Source: Halobellus rufus (GTDB taxonomy: Archaea > Halobacteriota > Halobacteria > Halobacteriales > Haloferacaceae). Taken from it: a stretch of DNA of 47,184 nt. Every line of letters starts with the position of its first letter. The stretch's first letter is position 1. Location: assembly GCF_000739575.1 (NCBI RefSeq), contig NZ_BBJO01000026.1:1-47184 (forward strand), read 5' to 3'. Positions 8,841 to 16,326 of the stretch are shown one piece after another. A model generated the notes under the pieces. That model was not told the DNA's origin, did not search any database, and worked only from the letters and a program-made list of their open reading frames with translations. Position numbers and translations under genes: made by a program.

Positions 8841-8865
8841 CGGAGGGGTCCGCAGGACCCCTCCG
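8841..8865. repeat. Perfect 11-bp inverted repeat upstream of aspS
   Basis: CGGAGGGGTCC and GGACCCCTCCG are separated by only GCA. The left side is preceded by TTTTTGCG and the right is followed by TGGAAAAA, so the hairpin could stop transcription in either direction. It sits just upstream of the aspS TATA box and may insulate it from the foreign-looking gene before it. Confidence 0.55.
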
Positions 8866-8890
8866 TGGAAAAAGGTAGATGTGAATCGAC

Positions 8891-8900
8891 CGTTTTTAAG
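8891..8900 (+). promoter_or_regulatory. TATA box of aspS
   Basis: CGTTTTTAAG is centred about 30 nt before the ATG at 8925 and supports that start rather than the reading frame extension from 8865. Confidence 0.55.
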
Positions 8901-8924
8901 CCCGGGCGCTCGGAAAGACGGAGT

Positions 8925-10229
8925 ATGAAAGGCAGAACCTACACGGTAGACGCCGAGCCCGGTGACGACGTCACCGTCGCCGGCTGGGTCCACGAGGTTC
9001 GGGACCTCGGTGGAATCGCCTTCCTGATCCTTCGGGACAAGACCGGGAAGATCCAGATCAAACTCGAAGAGGACTCGATGGACGCCGACCTCGTCGAGAC
9101 CGGACTCAACGTCTCCCGCGAGAGCGTCGTCACCGTGTCCGGCTCCGTCAAGGAGGAGCCGCGCGCGCCGACGGACGTCGAGATCCTCCCCGAGTCGATC
9201 GAGGTACTCGCCGAATCCGACACGCAGCTCCCGCTGGACCCCTCCGGGAAGGTCGACGCCGAGCTCTCGACGCGGCTCGACAACCGGACGCTCGACCTCC
9301 GGAAAGAGGAGGTCAAGGCCATCTTCGAGATCCGCGCGGAGGTCCTCCGCGCCGCGCGCGAGGCGTTCCGCGACCTCGGCTGCACCGAGATCAACACGCC
9401 GAAGATCGTCGCCACCGGGACCGAAGGCGGCACGGAGCTGTTCCCGATCACGTACTTCGGCGAGGAGGCGTTCATGAACCAGTCGCCGCAGCTGTTCAAG
9501 CAGCTGATGGTCGGCTCCGGCCTCGAACGCGTCTTCGAGATCGGCCCGATCTTCCGCGCGGAGGAGCACAACACGCCGCGGCACCTCAACGAGGCGACCT
9601 CGATCGACTTCGAGTCGGCGTTCGTCGACCACACGGAGGCGATGGACGCCTGCGAGCACGTCGTCAAGAGCGCCTACGAGGGCGTCGCCGAGAACTGCGA
9701 GCGACAGCTCGAACTGCTCGGCCTCGACGAGGAGTTCGAGGTCCCCGACGGCGAGTTCCCGCGGCTCACCTACGAGGAGGCCATCGAGCGGATCAACGCG
9801 ACCGGCGAGCTCGACGAGCAGCTCGTCTGGGGCGACGACCTCCCGACGGAGGGCGAGCGCGCGCTGGGCGAGGACGTCGGCGAGCACTACTTCATCACCG
9901 ACTGGCCGTCGGAGATCAAGCCGTTCTACATCAAGGACCACGACGACGACGAGCAGCTCTCGACGGGCTTCGACATGATGCACCCGCGGATGGAGCTCGT
10001 CTCCGGCGGGCAGCGCGAGCACCGCTACGACGAACTCGTCGCCGGGTTCGAGCAGCAGGGCCTCGACCCCGACCAGTTCGAGTACTACACGAAGATGTTC
10101 AAATACGGGATGCCGCCGCACGCCGGCTGGGGCCTCGGCGGCGAGCGTCTCGTGATGACGATGCTCGGGCTGGAGAACATCCGCGAGGCCGTTCTGTTCC
10201 CGCGAGACAGACAACGCCTGAGTCCGTAG
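8925..10229 (+). CDS. aspS: Aspartyl-tRNA synthetase, archaeal type
   Basis: This class II synthetase charges tRNA with aspartate. It has 434 residues: an OB-fold anticodon domain (about 1-100), then the catalytic core with motif 2 ([14 protein letters not shown]) and motif 3 ([14 protein letters not shown]), ending in [10 protein letters not shown]. The anticodon domain reads [10 protein letters not shown], with His23 where discriminating enzymes such as that of Thermococcus have Trp. Known work links the His form with non-discriminating AspRS, so this enzyme may also make Asp-tRNA(Asn) for GatCAB. The last 12 codons use unusual triplets (AGA, CAA, AGT), and a second copy of the same peptide-coding end lies 92 nt downstream. 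Confidence 0.95.
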   Translation: MKGRTYTVDAEPGDDVTVAGWVHEVRDLGGIAFLILRDKTGKIQIKLEEDSMDADLVETGLNVSRESVVTVSGSVKEEPRAPTDVEILPESIEVLAESDTQLPLDPSGKVDAELSTRLDNRTLDLRKEEVKAIFEIRAEVLRAAREAFRDLGCTEINTPKIVATGTEGGTELFPITYFGEEAFMNQSPQLFKQLMVGSGLERVFEIGPIFRAEEHNTPRHLNEATSIDFESAFVDHTEAMDACEHVVKSAYEGVAENCERQLELLGLDEEFEVPDGEFPRLTYEEAIERINATGELDEQLVWGDDLPTEGERALGEDVGEHYFITDWPSEIKPFYIKDHDDDEQLSTGFDMMHPRMELVSGGQREHRYDELVAGFEQQGLDPDQFEYYTKMFKYGMPPHAGWGLGGERLVMTMLGLENIREAVLFPRDRQRLSP

Positions 10230-10255
10230 ACGAAGGCGTTGTCTGTCTCGCGGGT
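10198..10255. repeat. Inverted repeat with perfect 20-bp core across the aspS stop region
   Basis: The 20-nt segment at 10199-10218, inside the aspS coding end, is exactly complementary in reverse to 10235-10254. One further T-A pair (10219/10234) gives 21 bp with a 14-nt loop that contains the stop codon. The strand could fold into a very stable hairpin, either an mRNA end signal or the scar of an inserted element. Confidence 0.85.
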
Positions 10256-10285
10256 GCTCGTCGGGCGAACGTAGTGAGTCCGACG

Positions 10286-10321
10286 GTGTTCCCACGCGAC
10301 CGGCAGCGTCTGTCGCCGTAG
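10286..10321 (+). pseudogene. Second copy of the aspS 3' end (12 codons)
   Basis: These 36 nt encode [11 protein letters not shown] and a TAG stop, the same peptide as the end of aspS ([14 protein letters not shown] at 10229). Ten of 36 bases differ, and nine of those differences are synonymous, including TCG versus AGT for serine. This copy uses the GC-rich codons typical of the genome, so it is likely the original gene end, displaced when the present end was installed. It is not part of an open frame now. Confidence 0.75.
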
Positions 10322-10417
10322 GCGACGACGCGAACACCCCTCGTTCCCGTAAGCGACGCCGCCGAGCGCGCACCCGAAACCGCGCCCGATTTAACGGCGG
10401 CCGCGCAATCGACGCCA

Positions 10418-11308
10418 ATGAGCGACGAGGCGGCGGCGTTCGTGCCCGGGCACGTGACCGGATTCTTCAGCGCGCATCCCGACGACGACCCGGCGGTGGC
10501 GGGCTCTCGCGGCGCGGGCGTCACCCTCTCGCACGGGGTCGAGGTCCGCGTCGTCCGCGGCGGCATCGACGAGACAGGCGACGGCGAGGCTGCGGTCACG
10601 CTGAACGGCGAGCCGATCGACGTCGCGCCCGTCGAGGCCGTCCGGAACGCGCTCGGGGCGTCGGACGCGCGGGTCGTCGCCGAGACGCCGCTGCCGCTCG
10701 GGGCTGGCTTCGGCGTCTCTGGCGCGATGGCGCTCGGTACCGCCTACGCCGTAAACGCCGTCTACGAGCGCAAGCGGAGCGAGAACGCCCTCGTCGAACT
10801 CGCGCACGTCGCCGAAGTGGAGGCCGGCACCGGACTCGGCGACGTCGTCGCGCAGGCCCGCGGCGGGCTGCCGATCCGGCTCGACCCCGGCGCGCCGGCA
10901 CACGGTCGGATGGACGGCATTCCGGCGACGCCGCGCGTCGAGTACCGCTCCTTCGGCTCGGTCTCGACGGAAGCGGTCCTCTCGGGCGACACCAGTACGC
11001 TGACGGCCGCGGGCGAACGCGCGCTGTCGGACCTGCGAGACGAGCCCACGGTCGATCGGCTCGTCGAACTCTCGCGGCGGTTCGCCAGCGAGGCCGACCT
11101 GCTCACCGATCGGGTCGCCGACGCCGTCTCGGCGGTCCGGGAGGCGGGGGGCGACGCCTCGATGGCGATGCTGGGCGACACCGTCTTCGCGTTCGGCGAC
11201 GACCTCTCGGCGGCCGGCTACGACCCCGAGGTCTGTTCCGTCTATCCCACGGGCGCGACGCTCAGACCGCCCGGAATCGGACGCGTTTCGGGCCCGGCCA
11301 GCGAATGA
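10418..11308 (+). CDS. Pantoate kinase
   Basis: Archaeal pantoate kinase phosphorylates pantoate on the route to coenzyme A, replacing the bacterial PanC/CoaA order. The 296-residue protein is a GHMP-superfamily kinase: an N-terminal VPGHVTGFFSAH segment, the ATP-binding glycine-rich loop PLPLGAGFGVSGAMALG at about residues 92-108, and GTGLGDVVAQARGGLPIR. The next gene encodes the following step, which confirms the pathway. A TATA box (CGATTTAACG) lies about 28 nt upstream. Confidence 0.9.
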   Translation: MSDEAAAFVPGHVTGFFSAHPDDDPAVAGSRGAGVTLSHGVEVRVVRGGIDETGDGEAAVTLNGEPIDVAPVEAVRNALGASDARVVAETPLPLGAGFGVSGAMALGTAYAVNAVYERKRSENALVELAHVAEVEAGTGLGDVVAQARGGLPIRLDPGAPAHGRMDGIPATPRVEYRSFGSVSTEAVLSGDTSTLTAAGERALSDLRDEPTVDRLVELSRRFASEADLLTDRVADAVSAVREAGGDASMAMLGDTVFAFGDDLSAAGYDPEVCSVYPTGATLRPPGIGRVSGPASE

Positions 11309-11418
11309 GTCGGCGCGGATGAGCACCTCGCGTGAGCCGGCTCGGTCGGCACCAGCGCGAACCGGCTCGCACCGACGCGAATCGGCTCGCTTTTCCTCCG
11401 GCCGTTCGATTTCGGCGT

Positions 11419-12180
11419 ATGAGCGAGATCGACGTTCCCGAGAGCCACCCCCGCTACCTGTCGCTGCTGACGCGGCACCGCATCGAGGCGGGCGTGGAGA
11501 AGGGAATCACGAGCAAGCAGGGGCTCATCGCCGAGGGTCGCGGCGAGGCGTTCGATTACCTCCTCGGCGAGCGGACGATCGACTCCGCCGACGACGCCGA
11601 GCGCGCCGCCGCCGCGCTGTTGCTCCTCGCGGAGCGCCCCGTCCTCTCGGTCAACGGCAACGTCGCGGCGCTCGTCCCTGGCGAGATGATCGAACTCGCC
11701 GCCGCCGTCGACGCCGACATCGAGGTGAACCTCTTCAACCGGACGGACGAGCGGATGCGTGCGATCGTCGAGCACCTCCGCGAGCACGGGGCCGAAGAGG
11801 CGGGCGTGGAAATCAAGGGACTGACCGCCGACGCGCGGATTCCCGGACTGGAGCACGAGCGCGCGAAGGTCGACGCCGACGGCATCGGCGCGGCCGACGT
11901 CGTGCTCGTCCCGCTGGAGGACGGCGACCGCGCGGAGGCGCTCGCGGCGATGGGGAAATCCGAGATCGTCGTCGACCTCAACCCGCTCTCCCGGTCGGCA
12001 CAGACGGCCGCAGTCCCGATCATCGACAACATCGTCCGCGCGGTGCCGAACGTCACGGCCCACGCCGAGGCGTTGCGCGACGCGTCGCGCGAGGAGTTGG
12101 AGGCGATCGTCGCAAACTTCGATCCGAAATCGGCGTTGGCCGCGGCCGAGGAGGCGATCCGCGGCGGCGAGTTGGACTGA
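11419..12180 (+). CDS. 4-phosphopantoate-beta-alanine ligase
   Basis: This archaeal enzyme (phosphopantothenate synthetase) joins 4-phosphopantoate and beta-alanine with ATP to give 4'-phosphopantothenate. The protein has 253 residues. Family segments include HPRYLSLLTRHRIEAGVEKG, PVLSVNGNVAALVPGEM, VNLFNRTDERM, and KSEIVVDLNPLSRSAQTA. The start is the ATG at 11419; the 29 codons before it in frame lie in a patch of short repeats and look non-coding. It follows pantoate kinase by 110 nt. Confidence 0.9.
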   Translation: MSEIDVPESHPRYLSLLTRHRIEAGVEKGITSKQGLIAEGRGEAFDYLLGERTIDSADDAERAAAALLLLAERPVLSVNGNVAALVPGEMIELAAAVDADIEVNLFNRTDERMRAIVEHLREHGAEEAGVEIKGLTADARIPGLEHERAKVDADGIGAADVVLVPLEDGDRAEALAAMGKSEIVVDLNPLSRSAQTAAVPIIDNIVRAVPNVTAHAEALRDASREELEAIVANFDPKSALAAAEEAIRGGELD

Positions 12181-12193
12181 CCCGCTTCGCGAA

Positions 12194-12919
12194 CTAGGCC
12201 TCTCGAAGCTCGGCCTCGGTGAGCGCCTCGTTGAGGTCGTCGCGGACGAACTCGCCGGTCTCTCGGTCCATCGCGGTCGTCACGATCCGGTTCTCCTGCA
12301 CGCTGGAGCCGTCCCGAAGCAGCAGCCGCACGTTGCCGTTGTCGTCGGCGCGGGTCACCTTCGCGCGCAGGCCGCTCTGTGAGCCCATCCCGCCCGCGTC
12401 GATCGGGCCGGGAACGATCTTCTTCACGTGGGGGTGGTCGGCGACGACGCCGATGGCCCGCCGCCCGCCGCGACCGCCGATGAGCGTCGAGTGAGTCCCG
12501 CCGATCTTCTCTCTGGGGGCCGTCTCGACGACTTCCAGCGACCGCTCGCCGCGGCGATCGAGCACCCGCTCGACGGGGTCGTCGCCGGCGACACGGTAGA
12601 ACTCGTGGTGCAGTTGCGCGCGGGTCTCCCGGAGGACGTCGCGGTTCCCCGCGGCGAACACCGCCTCGGGGCGCTTCCGGCGGATCTCGTCGGCGACGCG
12701 CCCCGCGAAGTTCCGGAGTTCGACGGTCTCGGACTCGGGGTCGTCCTCGGGGACGGTCGTCAGGGTCGTCCTGCCGACGATGTCCTCCTCGTCGAGCATC
12801 GTCAGCTCGGCGCGGTCGCGCTCGAACTCGACGACGACGGCGTCGCAGTTCCCGGTGTTGCAGACCAAGCAGTAGTCACCGGGGCGTTCGAGGGGCGTAC
12901 CGCACCGCCGACAGTCCAT
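12194..12919 (-). CDS. DUF2103-like protein with N-terminal zinc knuckles
   Basis: The 241-residue protein begins MDCRRCGTPLERPGDYCLVC, placing cysteines 3, 6, 17 and 20 as a zinc-binding site. The remainder contains conserved basic and glycine-rich stretches (HSTLIGGRGGRRAIGVV, HPHVKKIVPGPID) that match my memory of DUF2103. The fold suggests nucleic-acid or nucleotide binding, but no function is established. The start ATG has a TATA box (CTTTTATTTTTC on the minus strand, about 12938-12949) at leaderless distance. It converges with the CoA-pathway genes, leaving 13 nt between them. Confidence 0.75.
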   Translation of the reverse strand: MDCRRCGTPLERPGDYCLVCNTGNCDAVVVEFERDRAELTMLDEEDIVGRTTLTTVPEDDPESETVELRNFAGRVADEIRRKRPEAVFAAGNRDVLRETRAQLHHEFYRVAGDDPVERVLDRRGERSLEVVETAPREKIGGTHSTLIGGRGGRRAIGVVADHPHVKKIVPGPIDAGGMGSQSGLRAKVTRADDNGNVRLLLRDGSSVQENRIVTTAMDRETGEFVRDDLNEALTEAELREA

Positions 12920-13009
12920 AGCGGGGGAACGCGAGGGAAAAATAAAAGCGCGGCTATCGGGCGCGTCGACGCCCGGCAGGTAGCGCACGCGCCCCGCGTC
13001 GGGTCCGAC

Positions 13010-14416
13010 TCACAGGTCCACCGGGCTCGCCTTCAGGTACTCGCGCAGCAGGACCGTCGCGTACGATCCCGACGGGAGCGAGAACGACAGGTCGTAGGCG
13101 TCCGCTTCGGGATCGACGTCGGCACCCACGCGCGTCCGGAGGAGGACGGCACGCCGGGTTCCCGTCGAGTGGAACTCTCCCGGGAGGTCGAAGTCTCCCG
13201 GTTCGAGCCCGAGATCGTCGAGGACCGCGCGCTCGACGTCGCCCGGTTCTCCGTCCGCCAGTTCGGTCTCGGTGCCGACGAGCGGGGCGGTGACGAACGC
13301 CCGCCCGCGCTCGCAGTGGCGGGCCATCACGTCGACGCGGCGGTCGGTGGCGACCTGCGTGCGGTCGGTGTCCGGTCGATAGAGGCCCGCCGGCGCGTCC
13401 CGGTCGGCGAAGCAGACGACGTCGCCGTCGACCGGGCGAGCGAGCGGGAGGCCGCGCGAGAGCCGCTCGCTGACGATTCGGTTGAACGCGTACGACTGCG
13501 CGGCGTTGACGAACAGCCGCTGGAGGTTCTGCGGGACGGCCTCCAGCGCGTGCCGCCAGTCCGCGGGCGTCTCGTCGCCGTCTTCGTGGAGGCGGTGCAG
13601 CATCGAGCGCTCGAACCGGAGCGCGCCGGGCATCCGATCGAGCGCGCCCCGCCAGTCCGGATCCGCGCTCTCGGCCTGCTCGTCGACGAACGCGCGAGCC
13701 GCTCGCGTCTCCTCGGGTTCGGCCTCGTAGGGGTTGCCGACGTACGTCAGGACCGCCTCGCGCCACTCGCCGCGGGCGACGCGCAGACCGACCTCGTGGG
13801 TGACGGGCCGCCGGCTCCCGAACCGCTGGTGGCCGAAGTAGTTGGGAACGGCGACGTCGGTCGCGGAATCGACGGTGCGACCGTCGTCCTCGCTCCCGAC
13901 GGCCTCCCGCGGCGAACCGCCGCCCGCGACCCGCTCGTGCAACGCCGCGGTGATCGCCTCGACGGGCGCGACGTCGGCGTCGCGCACGCGGATCTCGAAG
14001 GCGTTGCCGGCCAGATCGCCGAAGTGGAGACGGCGGCCGATCCGGCCGAGGACCTCGATCTCGGCGTCGTCGATCTCGGGAAGGTCCTCGGCGTCGATCC
14101 CCTGCACCGAAAACAGCTGCGTCGTGACCGCGTACTTGTCCTTCGTCCCGGCCCACGAGACCCGCTCGCGACTGATCCCGAGCGCGTTCGACAGTCGCCG
14201 CGCGAAGTCGTTCGTGTCCCAGCCGCGGAGCGTCGCGCGGACGAGGAGGTGCGGGTAATCCCCGGGGTCGGTATCGAGCGGCTCCGGGTCCATCGCCTCC
14301 AGTTCGCGGACGCGGAAGTCCGCCGGCGTCGACCGCAGTCGGCCGCCGGTGCCGTCGGCGTCGTTGTAGTAGTACTCGATGCCGACGCGTCGTTCGAGGG
14401 AGTGGGCCGCGCGCAT
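13010..14416 (-). CDS. truD: tRNA pseudouridine(13) synthase TruD
   Basis: TruD converts uridine 13 of tRNA to pseudouridine. The protein has 468 residues. The catalytic aspartate is Asp93 in the motif [12 protein letters not shown]. The family-typical [13 protein letters not shown] and [21 protein letters not shown] are present, as is the TRID insertion typical of archaeal members. I take the ATG at 14416, but a GTG at 14518 that overlaps the stop of the kinase gene is in the same frame and would add 34 residues. A weak TATA-like sequence lies 30 nt before the ATG. pth2 and truD flank the kinase. Confidence 0.92.
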   Translation of the reverse strand: MRAAHSLERRVGIEYYYNDADGTGGRLRSTPADFRVRELEAMDPEPLDTDPGDYPHLLVRATLRGWDTNDFARRLSNALGISRERVSWAGTKDKYAVTTQLFSVQGIDAEDLPEIDDAEIEVLGRIGRRLHFGDLAGNAFEIRVRDADVAPVEAITAALHERVAGGGSPREAVGSEDDGRTVDSATDVAVPNYFGHQRFGSRRPVTHEVGLRVARGEWREAVLTYVGNPYEAEPEETRAARAFVDEQAESADPDWRGALDRMPGALRFERSMLHRLHEDGDETPADWRHALEAVPQNLQRLFVNAAQSYAFNRIVSERLSRGLPLARPVDGDVVCFADRDAPAGLYRPDTDRTQVATDRRVDVMARHCERGRAFVTAPLVGTETELADGEPGDVERAVLDDLGLEPGDFDLPGEFHSTGTRRAVLLRTRVGADVDPEADAYDLSFSLPSGSYATVLLREYLKASPVDL

Positions 14417-14514
14417 CTGGTCTGTGCGGCGTACTCCCCCCGGGCGTAAGGTCGCTCCGGTTCGACGTCCGTTCCCTCGGTCAGCCGCCCTGCGGTGACT
14501 GTGGTTCCAAGAGG

Positions 14515-15624
14515 TCACTCCCCGGAACCGCGCATCCCGGAGATCTCGAAACACGCGCCGCCGGCCTCGGAGTCGCAGACGGCGACGTCCCACCCGTGGG
14601 ACTCGGCCGTCGCGGCGACGATGTTGAGTCCGAACCCCGTGCCGCCGTCGGCGGTGGTGTACCCGTACTCGAAGACGCGCTCGCGGTCGGCCATCGGAAC
14701 GCCGACCCCGTCGTCGGCGACCGCGACCCCAGTCGGCGTCGGCGACACCGTCACCGTGACGCAGTCCGCGTCGGCCCCGCCGTGTCTGAGGGCGTTCTCG
14801 AAGAGGTTCTCGAACAGCCGGCGGAGCCGCCGCTCGTCAGCGACCACCGTCCCGAGGTCGCCGTCGACGACGAGGCTCGCGCCGGTGTCGCCGCACCAAG
14901 ACGGTTCGATCTCGTCGCCGCAGCCGCCGACGGCCTCCCACGCGTCGGTGACGACGCGGTTCAAGTCCAGCGAGTCGAGCGTCAGCCCGCGCGAGCGGCT
15001 CCCGTCGACCAGCGCCCGGACGTCCGCGACGATCGATCCCATCCTGTCGTGGACGCGCTCGAGCCGGTCGAGGAACTCCTCGCCGCCCTCCGCCTCCGAT
15101 CGGAGGATGTCCACCTGCGCCTTCGCGGCGTTCAGCGGGCTCTTGAGATCGTGCGTGAGAATCTCCGCGAGCCGTTCGAGGTCGCGCTCGCGTTCGGTCC
15201 GCTCGGTCACGTCGCGGACGACGCTCACGACGAACTCCCGATCGCCCACCTCCGTCGTCGACACCGTCGATTCCGCCCAGAAAGAGGTCCCGTCGGGTCG
15301 CTCGACCCGCCACCGGAACGTCGCGGGCGTCGACCCGTCGGCTCCCTGCATCGCGTTCTCGCGCGCCTCGGCGGCCCGCGTCGGGTCCGCCGCGTACGCG
15401 TCGTCGAGCGCCACGTCGAAGTCGGGGACGAACCCGAACACCGATTCGACGGCGTCGTTGACGGCGACGACCTCGCCGCTCGCGGCGTCGCGGACGACGA
15501 CGGCGTCGCCGATGCCGTCGACTAGCGCCTCGAGCGCGTCGTCCGCCGCTGCCGCGAACACGTGCATCGTCTCTCCTTCCGCACGGATCAGTGGTAAGTC
15601 GTTTGGCCGTCGGCGCTCCGTCAC
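14515..15624 (-). CDS. PAS-domain sensor histidine kinase, soluble
   Basis: This 369-residue kinase has no membrane segment. A PAS domain covers about residues 30-145, followed by the H-box [14 protein letters not shown] (His158), an intact N-box ([14 protein letters not shown]), G1 (DDGVGVP) and G2 (GTGFGLNIV). It should autophosphorylate in response to a cytoplasmic signal, but no response regulator is nearby. The GTG start lies one base after the pth2 stop; an internal ATG at codon 20 is the alternative. Its place between two tRNA-related genes is odd. Confidence 0.85.
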   Translation of the reverse strand: MTERRRPNDLPLIRAEGETMHVFAAAADDALEALVDGIGDAVVVRDAASGEVVAVNDAVESVFGFVPDFDVALDDAYAADPTRAAEARENAMQGADGSTPATFRWRVERPDGTSFWAESTVSTTEVGDREFVVSVVRDVTERTERERDLERLAEILTHDLKSPLNAAKAQVDILRSEAEGGEEFLDRLERVHDRMGSIVADVRALVDGSRSRGLTLDSLDLNRVVTDAWEAVGGCGDEIEPSWCGDTGASLVVDGDLGTVVADERRLRRLFENLFENALRHGGADADCVTVTVSPTPTGVAVADDGVGVPMADRERVFEYGYTTADGGTGFGLNIVAATAESHGWDVAVCDSEAGGACFEISGMRGSGE

Positions 15625-15625
15625 C

Positions 15626-15964
15626 CTAGTACAGCGAGAGCTCGCCGGTCACCCGGTCGACGTCGTCGTCGCGGGCGGGACCGACCGCCAGACAGGTCAC
15701 CGTCCCCGGCTCCAACTGGGTGTGCCCGGCGTCCCGGACGACGGCGTTCGGCAGACCGAGCCGTTCGGCCTCGTCGGCGAGTCGGAACAGCTCCTTCTCG
15801 CCGCTGGCCTTGAGGACGACCTTCTTCTGTCCCTCGCCTTTCCACCGCTTCTTCGCCCGTTCGTCGGCGTCCTCGTAGGCCGAGAGCGACGCGTGAGCGA
15901 CCTGCGCGGCGAGCTTCCCGCGTCCCATCCCGAGATCCGTGCGGGCGACGATGGCCTGCTTCAT
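15626..15964 (-). CDS. pth2: Peptidyl-tRNA hydrolase Pth2
   Basis: Pth2 frees tRNA from prematurely released peptidyl-tRNA. The 112-residue length and the pattern [21 protein letters not shown], followed by [17 protein letters not shown] and [13 protein letters not shown], are diagnostic. The conserved Lys in GRGKLAAQ, the Asp in RDAGHTQ and Thr of that loop are in place. A TATA-like GAAATATACG (minus strand, about 15989-15998) supports the start. It is the first gene of the pth2-kinase-truD set. Confidence 0.95.
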   Translation of the reverse strand: MKQAIVARTDLGMGRGKLAAQVAHASLSAYEDADERAKKRWKGEGQKKVVLKASGEKELFRLADEAERLGLPNAVVRDAGHTQLEPGTVTCLAVGPARDDDVDRVTGELSLY

Positions 15965-16145
15965 ACGCCACCGTCGCGCGCGACGTCGTATATTTCCTCG
16001 CTTTGGGTCGCGGCCGACCGCCTCGATACGCCGCGCTCGCGGGGCGCTCCGGTCCAAATCTCGCGAGCCCACAGACGACCGATAAACCGCGTTCTGCGGC
16101 CCGAGAAGACGAGAAGCACCGCTCTGCGGTGGGTCAGGAATCAGC

Positions 16146-16230
16146 GCCGAGGGTGAGATTTGAACTCACGTGTCCGAATGGACAGCAGATTTCGAATCTG
16201 CCGCCTTGGCCAGGCTAGGCTACCTCGGCT
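16146..16230 (-). tRNA. tRNA-Ser (anticodon CGA)
   Basis: The minus strand folds as a type II tRNA. The acceptor arms are GCCGAGG and CCTCGGC with G as discriminator. The anticodon stem GCAGA/TCTGC encloses the loop TTCGAAA, anticodon CGA. A long variable arm (TGTCC...GGACA) and the T-arm loop GTTCAAATC follow. CCA is not encoded, as is common in archaea. No intron is seen. A TATA box (CGATTAAACG on the minus strand, 16256-16265) lies about 30 nt upstream. Confidence 0.95.
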
Positions 16231-16255
16231 TACACGCATACGTGGACCGCGATGC

Positions 16256-16265
16256 GTTTAATCGG
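16256..16265 (-). promoter_or_regulatory. TATA box of tRNA-Ser
   Basis: CGATTAAACG on the minus strand is centred 30 nt before the mature tRNA 5' end. Confidence 0.55.
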
Positions 16266-16326
16266 TTTCGATTTCGGGAGCCCGCGGGCGGCCGCCGGCG
16301 GTCGTGCCCCGGGCGACGACGGGCGC

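Noticed and set aside
8718..10418. A 566-residue minus-strand open frame
   Set aside because: Antisense to aspS, which is unambiguous by its class II motifs.
11325..11400. Short repeats (CGAACCGGCTCGC-like) before the phosphopantoate ligase, considered as a CRISPR or operator array
   Set aside because: Units are irregular, very short and without spacers of even length; they look like local slippage in a GC-rich spacer.
12428..14449. A 673-residue plus-strand open frame
   Set aside because: Antisense to truD and DUF2103; no recognisable domain.
14417..14518. Longer TruD start at the GTG at 14518
   Set aside because: It overlaps the kinase stop as GTGA and cannot be excluded, but the added 34 residues are Arg-rich and unlike a haloarchaeal N-terminus, and TruD normally starts close to the ATG chosen.
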